DNA of 26,250 bases from Ghiorsea sp. (GTDB lineage Bacteria; Pseudomonadota; Zetaproteobacteria; Mariprofundales; Mariprofundaceae). Positions 1-6,200 of the stretch are shown here, piece after piece (the stretch's first letter is position 1; each line of letters opens with the position of its first letter). The DNA is taken from positions 1 to 26,250 of the forward strand of contig JALUWH010000320.1 in NCBI GenBank assembly GCA_027019685.1, read 5' to 3'. A program made the position numbers and the translations under genes. The notes under the pieces are model-generated. The model saw only the letters and a program-made list of their open reading frames with translations, was not told where the DNA came from and did not search any database.

Positions 1-2
1 GA

Positions 3-65
3 CTCAAAAGGGCCATGAACAAACGCATGAGACAAGCCCTTAAACAGGAAACAGTCTCAGCCTAG
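3..65 (+). CDS. C-terminal end of an unidentified gene (partial)
   Basis: Frame 3 is open from the window edge and reads LKRAMNKRMRQALKQETVSA before a TAG stop. A rho-independent terminator starts 38 nt further on, which fits a plus-strand gene ending here. The piece is basic and too short to assign to a family. The other two plus frames close at positions 18 and 44, so this is the longest reading. It could still be chance open frame. Confidence 0.35.
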   Translation, partial: LKRAMNKRMRQALKQETVSA

Positions 66-102
66 CTCCGACTACAATTTAAAAGTACACAACTAAAACA
101 TA

Positions 103-129
103 AGCCCTCCACTCGAGGGCTATTTTTTT
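103..129 (+). terminator. Rho-independent terminator
   Basis: A perfect 7-bp stem (AGCCCTC at 103-109 with GAGGGCT at 115-121) has a 5-nt loop and is followed by A and seven T at 123-129. It ends the gene that enters from the left and insulates the toxin-antitoxin promoter downstream. Confidence 0.85.
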
Positions 130-184
130 ACTTCTTTCAGTTAAGAAGTAATCAAATGATACAGTTTTATTCCAGTAACTAGTA

Positions 185-199
185 TATCAATCATTGATA
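185..199. promoter_or_regulatory. Inverted repeat, candidate ParD operator
   Basis: TATCAA (185-190) and TTGATA (194-199) form a 6-bp inverted repeat around TCA, just upstream of the -35 box of the parDE promoter. Ribbon-helix-helix antitoxins such as ParD usually bind short palindromes at their own promoter. Assigning it as the operator is inference. A second inverted repeat (ACTTCTT/AAGAAGT, 130-149) lies further upstream, beside the terminator. Confidence 0.4.
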
Positions 200-206
200 A
201 CAATCT

Positions 207-235
207 TTGACATACAAGTAACCGACCCATATATT
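207..235 (+). promoter_or_regulatory. Sigma-70 promoter of parDE
   Basis: TTGACA (207-212), a 17-bp spacer and TATATT (230-235) are close to the sigma-70 consensus. The -10 box lies about 20 nt before the parD start codon, so the leader is short and contains the Shine-Dalgarno GGAGG near 244-249. Confidence 0.75.
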
Positions 236-254
236 ATCAGTATAGGAGGCATGT

Positions 255-503
255 ATGAATGTGAACTTAACCCCCAGTTTGGAACAGTATGTGCGTGATT
301 GTGCATCTACCAAGGATTACAACAATGCTAGCGAAGTCGTGCGTGAAGCCATTCGACTGCATAAACAACGAGAAGATGAGCGGCAGCTTAAATTAGAGAG
401 GTTACGCACTTTAATTAAAGAAGGTGATGATGCTCTAGCCAACGGTGATTATATCGAAATCAACTCAAAGCAAGAGATGGACGACTTCTTTGCCAAGCTC
501 TAA
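255..503 (+). CDS. parD: ParD-family antitoxin (ribbon-helix-helix)
   Basis: This 82-residue protein is the antitoxin of a type II module. It should neutralise the ParE-like toxin encoded next and repress the shared promoter. The N-terminal half (about residues 1-40) has the ParD/CopG look: a short beta strand (NVNLTPSLEQYV), then two helices with NNASEVVREAIRLH. The acidic, flexible C-terminal part (ending EMDDFFAKL) is where ParD antitoxins wrap the toxin. The ATG follows AGGAGG at good spacing and a strong promoter. The toxin frame begins inside the last codons, so the two are translationally coupled. Family call is firm; activity is inferred. Confidence 0.82.
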   Translation: MNVNLTPSLEQYVRDCASTKDYNNASEVVREAIRLHKQREDERQLKLERLRTLIKEGDDALANGDYIEINSKQEMDDFFAKL

Positions 504-789
504 AAAGCTTCGCATATCTGCACCCGCTCAACAAAACTTAAAAGACATTACCACATACACCAAAGCAACATGGGGTAATAAGCAGGCGCAACATTACCTA
601 AAGCAACTCCGACAAAGCTTTGATAAGCTGTGTATCGAATCCAACCTAGGAAAGCCATACCCTGAGGTTGACCAAACTTTACAAAGTTACCTCTGCCAAA
701 AGCACATCATTTTTTATCGTATCCATGGCAATACTGTAAATATCATCCGTATTTTACATCAAAGCATGGATATTGAGGCTCATTTTTAA
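490..789 (+). CDS. parE: ParE-family toxin
   Basis: This 99-residue toxin belongs to the RelE/ParE superfamily; characterised ParE members poison DNA gyrase. The body runs LRISAPAQQNLKDITTY, then WGNKQAQHYLKQL, then the typical C-terminal strand NIIRILHQSMD with the family Arg. I chose TTG at 490 because it puts MPSSKKLRIS before the first strand, the usual ParE layout, and gives a 14-nt overlap with parD. The upstream in-frame ATG at 445 would add 15 residues inside parD that look like frame-shifted antitoxin. No ATG lies close enough to serve instead. The frame is intact, so the toxin is probably functional. Whether its target is gyrase or another protein cannot be read from the sequence. 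Confidence 0.75.
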   Translation: MPSSKKLRISAPAQQNLKDITTYTKATWGNKQAQHYLKQLRQSFDKLCIESNLGKPYPEVDQTLQSYLCQKHIIFYRIHGNTVNIIRILHQSMDIEAHF

Positions 790-800
790 ACCCTCTCGAT

Positions 801-841
801 TTTACTTTATAAATCATACGCATATACTATGCGCATATACT
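801..841 (+). promoter_or_regulatory. ccdAB promoter/operator with direct repeats
   Basis: CGCATATACT occurs twice (819-828 and 832-841), 13 nt apart, and the first copy lies in a palindrome GCATA-TAC-TATGC (820-832). TATACT (823-828) could be a -10 box with TTTACT (801-806) as -35 at 16 bp. Repeated short sites over the promoter fit cooperative autorepression by a CcdA dimer. The assignment is inferred from position. Confidence 0.5.
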
Positions 842-863
842 GTAACTTCTATTGAGGCGTAAT

Positions 864-1094
864 ATGAGCAAACCATTAAAAAAAGCTGTCAACCTTCGTA
901 TTAATCAACATCTGATTGATGAAGCCAAAGCCTTGAACATCAACCTTTCACAGACCCTTGAAGCATCTTTAATCAAATTGTTGCGTCAAAAACAGCAAGA
1001 GGCATGGCTAAAAGATAATCAAGATGCCGTGGCTTCTTATAACCAGCGTATTGAAAACAAAGGTGTGTTTAGCGATGGGTTGCGTCAGTTCTGA
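864..1094 (+). CDS. ccdA: CcdA-family antitoxin
   Basis: This 76-residue protein is the antitoxin of a ccdAB module. The N-terminal part (KAVNLRINQHLIDEAKALNI, residues about 6-25) is the ribbon-helix-helix DNA-binding region. The C-terminal half has the CcdA toxin-binding signature: W followed by DNQDAVASYNQRIENKGVFSD and an Arg plus a terminal aromatic residue, comparable to the F-plasmid CcdA tail. I chose ATG at 864, which has GAGG six bases upstream; a TTG at 852 would add MRRN and has no better ribosome site. Its stop overlaps the ccdB start (TGATG), so the two genes are translationally coupled. Confidence 0.88.
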   Translation: MSKPLKKAVNLRINQHLIDEAKALNINLSQTLEASLIKLLRQKQQEAWLKDNQDAVASYNQRIENKGVFSDGLRQF

Positions 1095-1408
1095 TGGCAC
1101 AGTTCGACGTTTATCTTAATCCCAACGCTGAAACCAACCACAATATTCCCTATCTTGTGGATGTACAGGCTGATTTATTGGATGTGTTGGCAACAAGGAT
1201 CGTTATTCCCTTACACACCATGACATCCATGCCCAAGCCAGCAAGGCACCTAAACCCTATTCTTGAAATCAGCGGTGAAAAGCTTGTGCTTTCTACCTCC
1301 GAACTTGCGGGTATTCCTACATCTATACTTGGTAAACCCATAGATAGCTTAAAAGCTTATCGAGAAGATATGATTACGGCCTTAGATTTTGTATTTACTG
1401 GTATTTAG
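1094..1408 (+). CDS. ccdB: CcdB-family toxin (gyrase poison)
   Basis: This 104-residue protein has the length and motif order of CcdB: FDVYLNPN, LVDVQADLLD (residues about 21-30), RIVIPL, NPILEISGEKLVLSTSELAG, and a C-terminal ITALDFVFTGI. F-plasmid CcdB traps the gyrase-DNA complex by binding GyrA. The Trp that precedes the terminal Gly-Ile in the F-plasmid toxin is Thr here (FTGI), at the residue known to contact GyrA. The frame is otherwise whole. Start and stop overlap with ccdA supports the pair. A relic of a second ccdB 3' end lies at 2605-2658. A hairpin motif repeated elsewhere in this region starts four bases after the stop. Confidence 0.87.
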   Translation: MAQFDVYLNPNAETNHNIPYLVDVQADLLDVLATRIVIPLHTMTSMPKPARHLNPILEISGEKLVLSTSELAGIPTSILGKPIDSLKAYREDMITALDFVFTGI

Positions 1409-1411
1409 ATT

Positions 1412-1434
1412 AAAAGGATAACGTCCTCTTGTTC
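1412..1434 (+). repeat. Hairpin motif, copy 1 (behind ccdB)
   Basis: First of five related motifs, consensus about AAAAGGGTAGCGTCCYCTT plus ATTC, each starting within a few to about 25 bases after a gene or gene-relic stop. This copy pairs AGGA (1415-1418) with TCCT (1424-1427) around a 5-nt loop. The others are at 1845-1868, 2502-2525, 2579-2600 and 2662-2684. A-rich before and T-rich after, it could be a weak terminator, but its reuse behind unrelated genes suggests a shared repeat. Confidence 0.55.
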
Positions 1435-1554
1435 TCGTAACCCGAACTTATCATCAAAGCACTGAAACAATGATTCATTTATGATACCATTCAGAAAATA
1501 TATACCTGCTTCACAATACCCCTTTAGAATAAACCTAGGACAAACCGATAACCC

Positions 1555-1830
1555 ATGAAAAAAACATTTAAGCTCACTCACCCCAAAACCAAATACGCTA
1601 GGCTTGTCGATGGCGCACGCCGCGATATTAAGAAGTATATAAAGCGAGAGCTAAGAAAAGAATTGCCTGAAGGCGCATTATCTTGGGACTTTGACTGTAA
1701 ATTTGGTGCAACAGTTGAAGATGCGGAAACGATTCAAGCCAGTGATATTACTAAATGCATCAATACCATTGAAGAGCAGAAGTTAGAATCCTTTTATATT
1801 GAAATACTGGTTAAACCCGTCACTGAATAA
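1555..1830 (+). CDS. DUF6172-family small protein
   Basis: This 91-residue protein has the features I recall for DUF6172: an opening MKKTFKLTHPKTKYARLVD, a very basic stretch (RRDIKKYIKRELRKELPEG, residues 23-41), then WDFDCKFG (residues 44-51) and a closing LESFYIEILVKP. No catalytic motif is evident and no function is known to me. There is no strong Shine-Dalgarno; AGGAC lies about 13 nt before the ATG. Position 1729 to the stop is copied about 96% identically at 2386-2487, and its last 30 or so bases again at 2528-2558, so the gene 3' end took part in local duplications. It is intact here. Confidence 0.65.
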   Translation: MKKTFKLTHPKTKYARLVDGARRDIKKYIKRELRKELPEGALSWDFDCKFGATVEDAETIQASDITKCINTIEEQKLESFYIEILVKPVTE

Positions 1831-1844
1831 TTAGAGATTTTAAC

Positions 1845-1868
1845 AAAAAGGGTAGCGTCCCCTTATTC
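1845..1868 (+). repeat. Hairpin motif, copy 2 (behind the DUF6172 gene)
   Basis: Best-formed copy with 2502-2525: AAGGG (1848-1852) pairs with CCCTT (1860-1864). It lies 14 bases after the DUF6172 stop and is nearly identical to the copy behind the duplicated 3' end at 2502-2525. Confidence 0.6.
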
Positions 1869-1870
1869 CT

Positions 1871-1906
1871 GTATTGTGTCCCCTGAATTACAGTAATCTG
1901 TCACCG
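1871..1906. repeat. Fragment resembling the end of a RAYT/IS200-like REP element
   Basis: This stretch contains TGTCCCC (1877-1883) followed by GAATTACAGTAATCTGTCACC. It resembles the GGGGACA-type ends often seen around REP-associated tyrosine transposase elements, judged from memory. GGGGACAGT in opposite orientation stands at 2282-2290, so the two could bracket the minus-strand genes between them. Low confidence. Confidence 0.3.
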
Positions 1907-2173
1907 TGATTCATCTGAATTTTTCTCTACATGTTCCTTGTTTTTAATTATGAAACATAAATCTTTTGTAATAATTATAGCCCAAATAGCAATGCCAATT
2001 ACGACAAAGGAGGGTAGTATTAATTCATATTGGTATTCAGTTTTTAGCGTTCCCAAATACTTTAATATAAAGTGCGCAATCCATCCAAATATAAAGCCGA
2101 CAGTAATCGCTATGGCAAATCCTGGCATAACAACTTTGATAAAATATATTCTGAGAGCCTTACTGATTTGCAT
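1901..2173 (-). CDS. Small two-helix membrane protein, unknown
   Basis: This 90-residue protein has two clear hydrophobic segments (about residues 12-38 and 50-68), a basic N-terminus (MQISKALRIY) and a charged tail (KNKEHVEKNSDESR), as expected for a small inner-membrane protein. The ATG follows AGGGG at six bases on the minus strand. It starts three bases after the stop of a truncated reading frame (2177-2272, minus), so it was the second gene of a coupled pair. I do not recognise a family. The overlapping plus-strand frame at 1938-2225 has no such pattern. By position it might be an immunity protein of the broken gene, but that is inference. Confidence 0.5.
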   Translation of the reverse strand: MQISKALRIYFIKVVMPGFAIAITVGFIFGWIAHFILKYLGTLKTEYQYELILPSFVVIGIAIWAIIITKDLCFIIKNKEHVEKNSDESR

Positions 2174-2176
2174 TGC

Positions 2177-2272
2177 TTACCCCTGCCCTACTAAATTACC
2201 AATAACCTGTCCTCCAGAAGCATAGCCATTAGATTGATATGGTTCATGCAGCATTTGATTTATCTGTGAAAA
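2177..2272 (-). pseudogene. Truncated C-terminal remnant of an unknown gene
   Basis: On the minus strand an open frame runs from the edge of the inverted-repeat element (2273) to a TAA at 2177-2179. It encodes about 31 residues, including MLHEPYQSNG, then YASGGQVIGN and a GQG end. The Gly/Asn/Gln-rich end is unlike random AT-rich sequence. The rest of the gene is missing, replaced by the 111-bp element. The stop is three bases before the start of the 90-residue membrane protein. An internal ATG would allow only a 25-residue peptide. Confidence 0.4.
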
Positions 2273-2383
2273 TCGAAAATCGGGGACAGTACTTATTTAA
2301 AACTATCATACTCAATTTCTAGCACTTTTTAATGCCATCAAGCAAGAAAAAGACAAAAAGAGTATACTGTCCCCGATTTTCGA
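2273..2383. mobile_element. 111-bp MITE/REP-like element with 18-bp perfect terminal inverted repeats
   Basis: TCGAAAATCGGGGACAGT (2273-2290) and its exact reverse complement (2366-2383) bound about 75 bp of AT-rich DNA with no open frame of note. Ends with CGGGGACAGTA/TACTGTCCCCG are, as I recall, typical near RAYT (Y1_Tnp) transposase genes, so this is probably a non-autonomous relative. Its right end abuts the copied 3' end of the DUF6172 gene and its left end abuts the truncated minus-strand frame, so it marks a junction. No target-site duplication is visible. Confidence 0.65.
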
Positions 2384-2487
2384 AAACAATTCAAGCCAGT
2401 GATATTACGAAATGCATCAATGCCATTGAAGAGCAGAAGTTAGAATCCTTTTATATTGAAATATTGGTTAAACCCGTCACTGAATAA
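2384..2487 (+). pseudogene. Duplicated 3' end of the DUF6172 gene
   Basis: 2386-2487 repeats 1729-1830 at an offset of 657 bp with 4 differences in about 102 bases, three of them at third codon positions. It keeps the frame through ...KPVTE and the stop. The 5' two-thirds of the gene is missing, cut exactly at the inverted-repeat element. No start codon or promoter remains, so it should not be expressed. The high identity points to a recent duplication. Confidence 0.85.
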
Positions 2488-2600
2488 TTAGGGGCTTTAA
2501 CAAAAAGGGTAGCATCCCCTTATTCATTTATATTGAAATACTGGTTAAACCAGTCACATAATAATTAGGGGCTTAACTAAAAAGGTGCATCCTCTTATTC
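2451..2600 (+). repeat. Two tandem copies of a 77-bp unit (gene 3' end plus hairpin)
   Basis: The unit from TTATATTGAA through the DUF6172 stop and the hairpin motif to CTTATTC occurs at 2451-2527 and 2528-2600. The second copy is more diverged (stop moved two codons forward, hairpin reduced to AGG/CCT). Each contains a hairpin motif (2502-2525 and 2579-2600). The first junction is at short microhomology around TTTATATT, which fits slippage or unequal recombination. Confidence 0.75.
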
Positions 2601-2604
2601 CACA

Positions 2605-2658
2605 AATCAACGCCAAGGTATTATTACGGCTTTAGACTTTATAATCACCAGCACTTAG
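2605..2658 (+). pseudogene. Relic of a second ccdB 3' end
   Basis: The frame ending at TAG 2656-2658 reads NQRQGIITALDFIITST, matching the CcdB C-terminus (YREDMITALDFVFTGI in the intact gene at 1094-1408). Only about 17 codons survive, and the terminal Gly-Ile is lost. It is followed, like the intact ccdB, by ATTAAAA and a decayed hairpin motif (2662-2684). It differs enough from the local ccdB to come from an older or different module. Confidence 0.6.
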
Positions 2659-2775
2659 ATTAAAAAAGTAGTGTTCTCTTATTCATTATTCCCCCTTAAA
2701 TAACCATTGCTTTTTTAGCAAGGTTCCCCACAGTAAGCTTTTCAACTAGATAAAAATCATGAGGAGAGGTTCAAA
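2659..2775. other. Intergenic sequence with the fifth hairpin motif and a second inverted repeat
   Basis: 2662-2684 is the most degenerate hairpin-motif copy. AACCATTGC (2702-2710) and GCAAGGTT (2718-2725) pair with one bulge around a T-rich loop, possibly a weak terminator. GAGGAGAGG (2761-2769) is the ribosome site of the next gene. Together with the features above, this accounts for the long gene-free stretch 2174-2775. Confidence 0.4.
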
Positions 2776-3219
2776 GTGTCTAATTCAACAGATTCCGAAG
2801 AGTTTAAAAAATGGGTTGAGTATGAAAAAATAGCAATGCACTTTAATGAATTAATTATACAACTTCGTGTCCGTGCATTAGCTGGTGTAGGTGCAGTTTC
2901 TGTACTAGTAGGTTTCATGTCTAAAGTAAGCCCAACTGGTGAATACAACTGGGGACTTTTGTTTGTTGCACTAGTTGCCCTGACTATTGCATGGTTCGCA
3001 ATTTTGGTTCTTGACCTATTTTACTATAACCGTTTGCTATCTGGATCAGTAAATGCTGTTTTAGAAGTTGAGAAAGCAAGCAGCAGCAACTTAGATATGA
3101 GTACCAAAATTGCTAATGAGGTTAGCTCATCTTGTATTGATGGAAGGTATTGGTTCTATGGGATAGTCCTTTTTACCCTCATTATTGGCATTTATTTAAC
3201 ATACCCAAAGATTCAATAA
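2776..3219 (+). CDS. Three-helix integral membrane protein, unknown
   Basis: This 147-residue protein begins at a GTG placed seven bases after a strong GAGGAGAGG. A polar N-terminal helix (residues 8-30, EEFKKWVEYEKIAMHFNELI) is followed by membrane segments at about 34-48, 58-82 and 124-143. Between the last two is a cytosol-like loop (YYNRLLSGSVNAVLEVEKAS). No catalytic motif is visible. The plan of an amphipathic helix, a helical hairpin and a further segment recalls small defence-associated membrane proteins such as SLATT, but I cannot assign it to a family. Its end overlaps the metH end by seven bases, tail to tail. It stands alone next to the repeat-rich patch. Confidence 0.65.
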   Translation: MSNSTDSEEFKKWVEYEKIAMHFNELIIQLRVRALAGVGAVSVLVGFMSKVSPTGEYNWGLLFVALVALTIAWFAILVLDLFYYNRLLSGSVNAVLEVEKASSSNLDMSTKIANEVSSSCIDGRYWFYGIVLFTLIIGIYLTYPKIQ

Positions 3220-6200
3220 CCTAAGTTTGGAGCCAACCAACGCTCGGCTTCATCAAGACTCATGCCTTTACGCTTGGCATAATCTTTGACTTGGTCTTTA
3301 TTGATTTTACCCACCATGAAATAATGCGATTCAGGGTTGGCGAAATATAGCCCTGAAACGGCGGCTGTGGGCAGCATGGCAAAGGATTCCGTGATTTGCA
3401 TACCAATGTTTTTCTCCACATCCAAAAGCTGCCAAAGTGTGCCTTTTTCGGTGTGGTCTGGGCATGCTGGATAACCTGCCGCAGGGCGAATGCCTTGGTA
3501 TTTTTCTCTGATGATTTCTTCATTGCTCAAAGTTTCATCGGTAGCATAGCCCCAATGCTTAGTACGCACTTGTTTGTGTAGCATTTCAGCTAATGCTTCT
3601 GCCAAACGGTCTGCTAATACTTTAATCATAATCGCTGCATAATCATCATGCTCAGATTCATAGGCAGAAGCTTTTTCTTGTGCACCAAAGATAGATACTG
3701 CAAATGCACCGATATGGTCATGGGCTTGCTCTGATTTTGAAATGAAATCACTCAAACAAAGGTTGGCACGTTTATCTTTTTTGTCTGTTTGTTGTCTAAG
3801 AAAGTGGAAACGTGTTTTTTCTTGGGTTTTATTCTCATCTTCATACACAATCACGCTATCATCATCGGTGGCTTGCGCTGGGAACAAGCCAAATATCGCT
3901 TTGGCTGTAAACCAATCTTCATCAATGATTTTATCCAACCATTGGTTGGCTTCATCAAACAACTTCTGCGCTTCTTTGCCCTTGTGTGGGTCATTCAAAA
4001 TGCGCGGATATGCGCCATTAAGCTCCCAAGCGCCAAAGAATGGCGACCAATCAATGTATTCCCGAATATCGGCAATGGATAAATCATCCAACACGGTGAC
4101 ACCAAGTTTGTTGGGCGCAGATGCAATCGTATTATCATTCAATGCTGTCGGATTGGCTCTGGCATCGGCTAAAGAGAGCCAATCAGTTTGCTTTTGCCTG
4201 CCCAAATAACGCTCACGCACACCAATGTATTCTTCACGTATATCTTTGACAAAATCCGCACGATTGAGTTCTGAAATCAAATTCTGAGCCACACCCACAG
4301 CCCTAGAAGCATCTTTCACCCAAACCACAGGCTCATCATATTCTGGGAATATTTTCACAGCAGTATGCGCCTTGGATGTGGTCGCACCACCCAACATAAT
4401 CGGCAACGAAAAGTCCAAACGCTTCATTTCTTTGGCGATATGCACCATTTCATCCAAAGATGGGGTAATCAAGCCTGATAAACCGATAATATCCACATCA
4501 TGCTTTTTGGCTTCTTCCAAAATCGTCGCCGTTGGCACCATTACGCCCAAATCAATCACTTCAAAGTTGTTGCACTGAAGCACCACGCCCACGATATTTT
4601 TACCAATATCATGCACATCGCCTTTTACAGTCGCCATCAACACTTTACCATTGGATGAGTTTACACCTTCAGCCTTGCCAGCCTCAATATATGGCATCAA
4701 ATATGCCACGGCCTTCTTCATTACACGTGCGGATTTCACCACTTGCGGCAAAAACATTTTTCCCTCACCAAACAAGTCTCCCACCACATTCATACCATCC
4801 ATAAGCGGGCCTTCAATCACTTCAATGGGGGCATCAAAGGCTTGCCTTGCTTCTTCGGTGTCTTCGGTAACAAAAGCATCAATGCCTTTGACTAGCGCAT
4901 GTTCCAAGCGCTTGGCCACAGGAAGTTTGCGCCATTCATCATCGGCTTTTTTGGCAACAACACCATCACCACGGTATTTCTCAGCAATATCCAAGAGTTT
5001 ATCTGTGGCATCGGGATGTTTGTTTAACACCACATCTTCCACGGCATCACGCAATTCTGTTGGAATATCTTCATACACTTCCAACATACCCGCATTAACA
5101 ATGCCCATATCCATACCTTGTTTAATGGCATAGTATAAGAAGACCGAATGAATCGCTTCACGTACAGGGTTATTACCCCTAAATGAGAAAGATACATTAG
5201 ACACGCCGCCTGAAATCATGGCATGCGGTAGGTTCTTTTTAATCCAGCCCGTAGCTTCAATGAAGTCCACGGCATAGTTATTATGTTCCTCAATGCCTGT
5301 GGCGATAGCAAAGATATTGGGGTCAAAAATAATATCTTCAGGTGGGAAATCGCACTTTTCAGTAAGCACTTTGTATGAGCGTTCGCAAATCTCTGTTTTA
5401 CGCGCATAAGTATCGGCTTGCCCATCTTCATCAAACGCCATAATGATGGCGGCTGCACCATATTTACGAATCAACTTGGCTTGGCGGATAAAGTTTTCCT
5501 CGCCTTCTTTGAGAGAAATCGAATTGACCACACCTTTGCCCTGCACACATTGCAGACCTTCTTCGATGATTTCCCATTTCGATGAATCAATCATCACCGG
5601 CACTTTGGAAATATCAGGCTCGGATGCGATAAGGTTTAAGAAAGTACGCATGGCAGCTTTGCCATCAAGCATGGCTTCATCCATATTCACATCAATAATT
5701 TGCGCACCGTTTTCCACTTGCTCACGGCAAATATCCAAGGCGGTATCGTAGTCACCTTCCATGACCAATCGTTTAAATTTAGCAGAGCCCGTGACGTTAG
5801 CTCGCTCACCCACATTCACAAACAATGAGTTCTCATCAATATGTAACGGCTCTAAACCTGATAAACGGCATTGCACAGGCACATCAGGAATCACCCGGGG
5901 CGCAACGCCATCCACAGCCTTTGCCATAGCGCGGATATGGTCTGGCGATGTACCACAACAACCACCAATAATGTTTAAAAAACCAGACCTTGCCCACTCT
6001 CCAATTTCAGCAGCCATTTCTTCAGGTGTTTCATCATATCCGCCCATAGCATTGGGTAAACCTGCATTGGGATGTGCATTGATATAACATGAAGAAGTAT
6101 TGGATAACTCCTCAATATATTGGCGTAATTCGCCTGCACCAAGCGCACAGTTTAGTCCAATCGAGATGGGTTCGGCATGAGCCATAGAGTTGTAAAATGC

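Noticed and set aside
194..207. FNR box (TTGAT-N4-ATCTT) upstream of parDE
   Set aside because: Only 8 of 10 consensus positions match and it is part of the TATCAA/TTGATA palindrome better explained as a ParD operator.
1938..2225. Plus-strand 95-residue frame
   Set aside because: It overlaps the minus-strand membrane-protein gene, has no ribosome site, and lacks the coherent hydrophobic pattern of the other strand.
1400..2700. Integron cassette array with attC sites
   Set aside because: Some RYYYAAC- and GTTRRRY-like strings exist (for example GCTTAAC at 2571-2577 and GTTAAAC in the DUF6172 3' end), but the GTTAAAC string is coding sequence, the duplication junctions do not fall at it, and no integrase gene is in the window.
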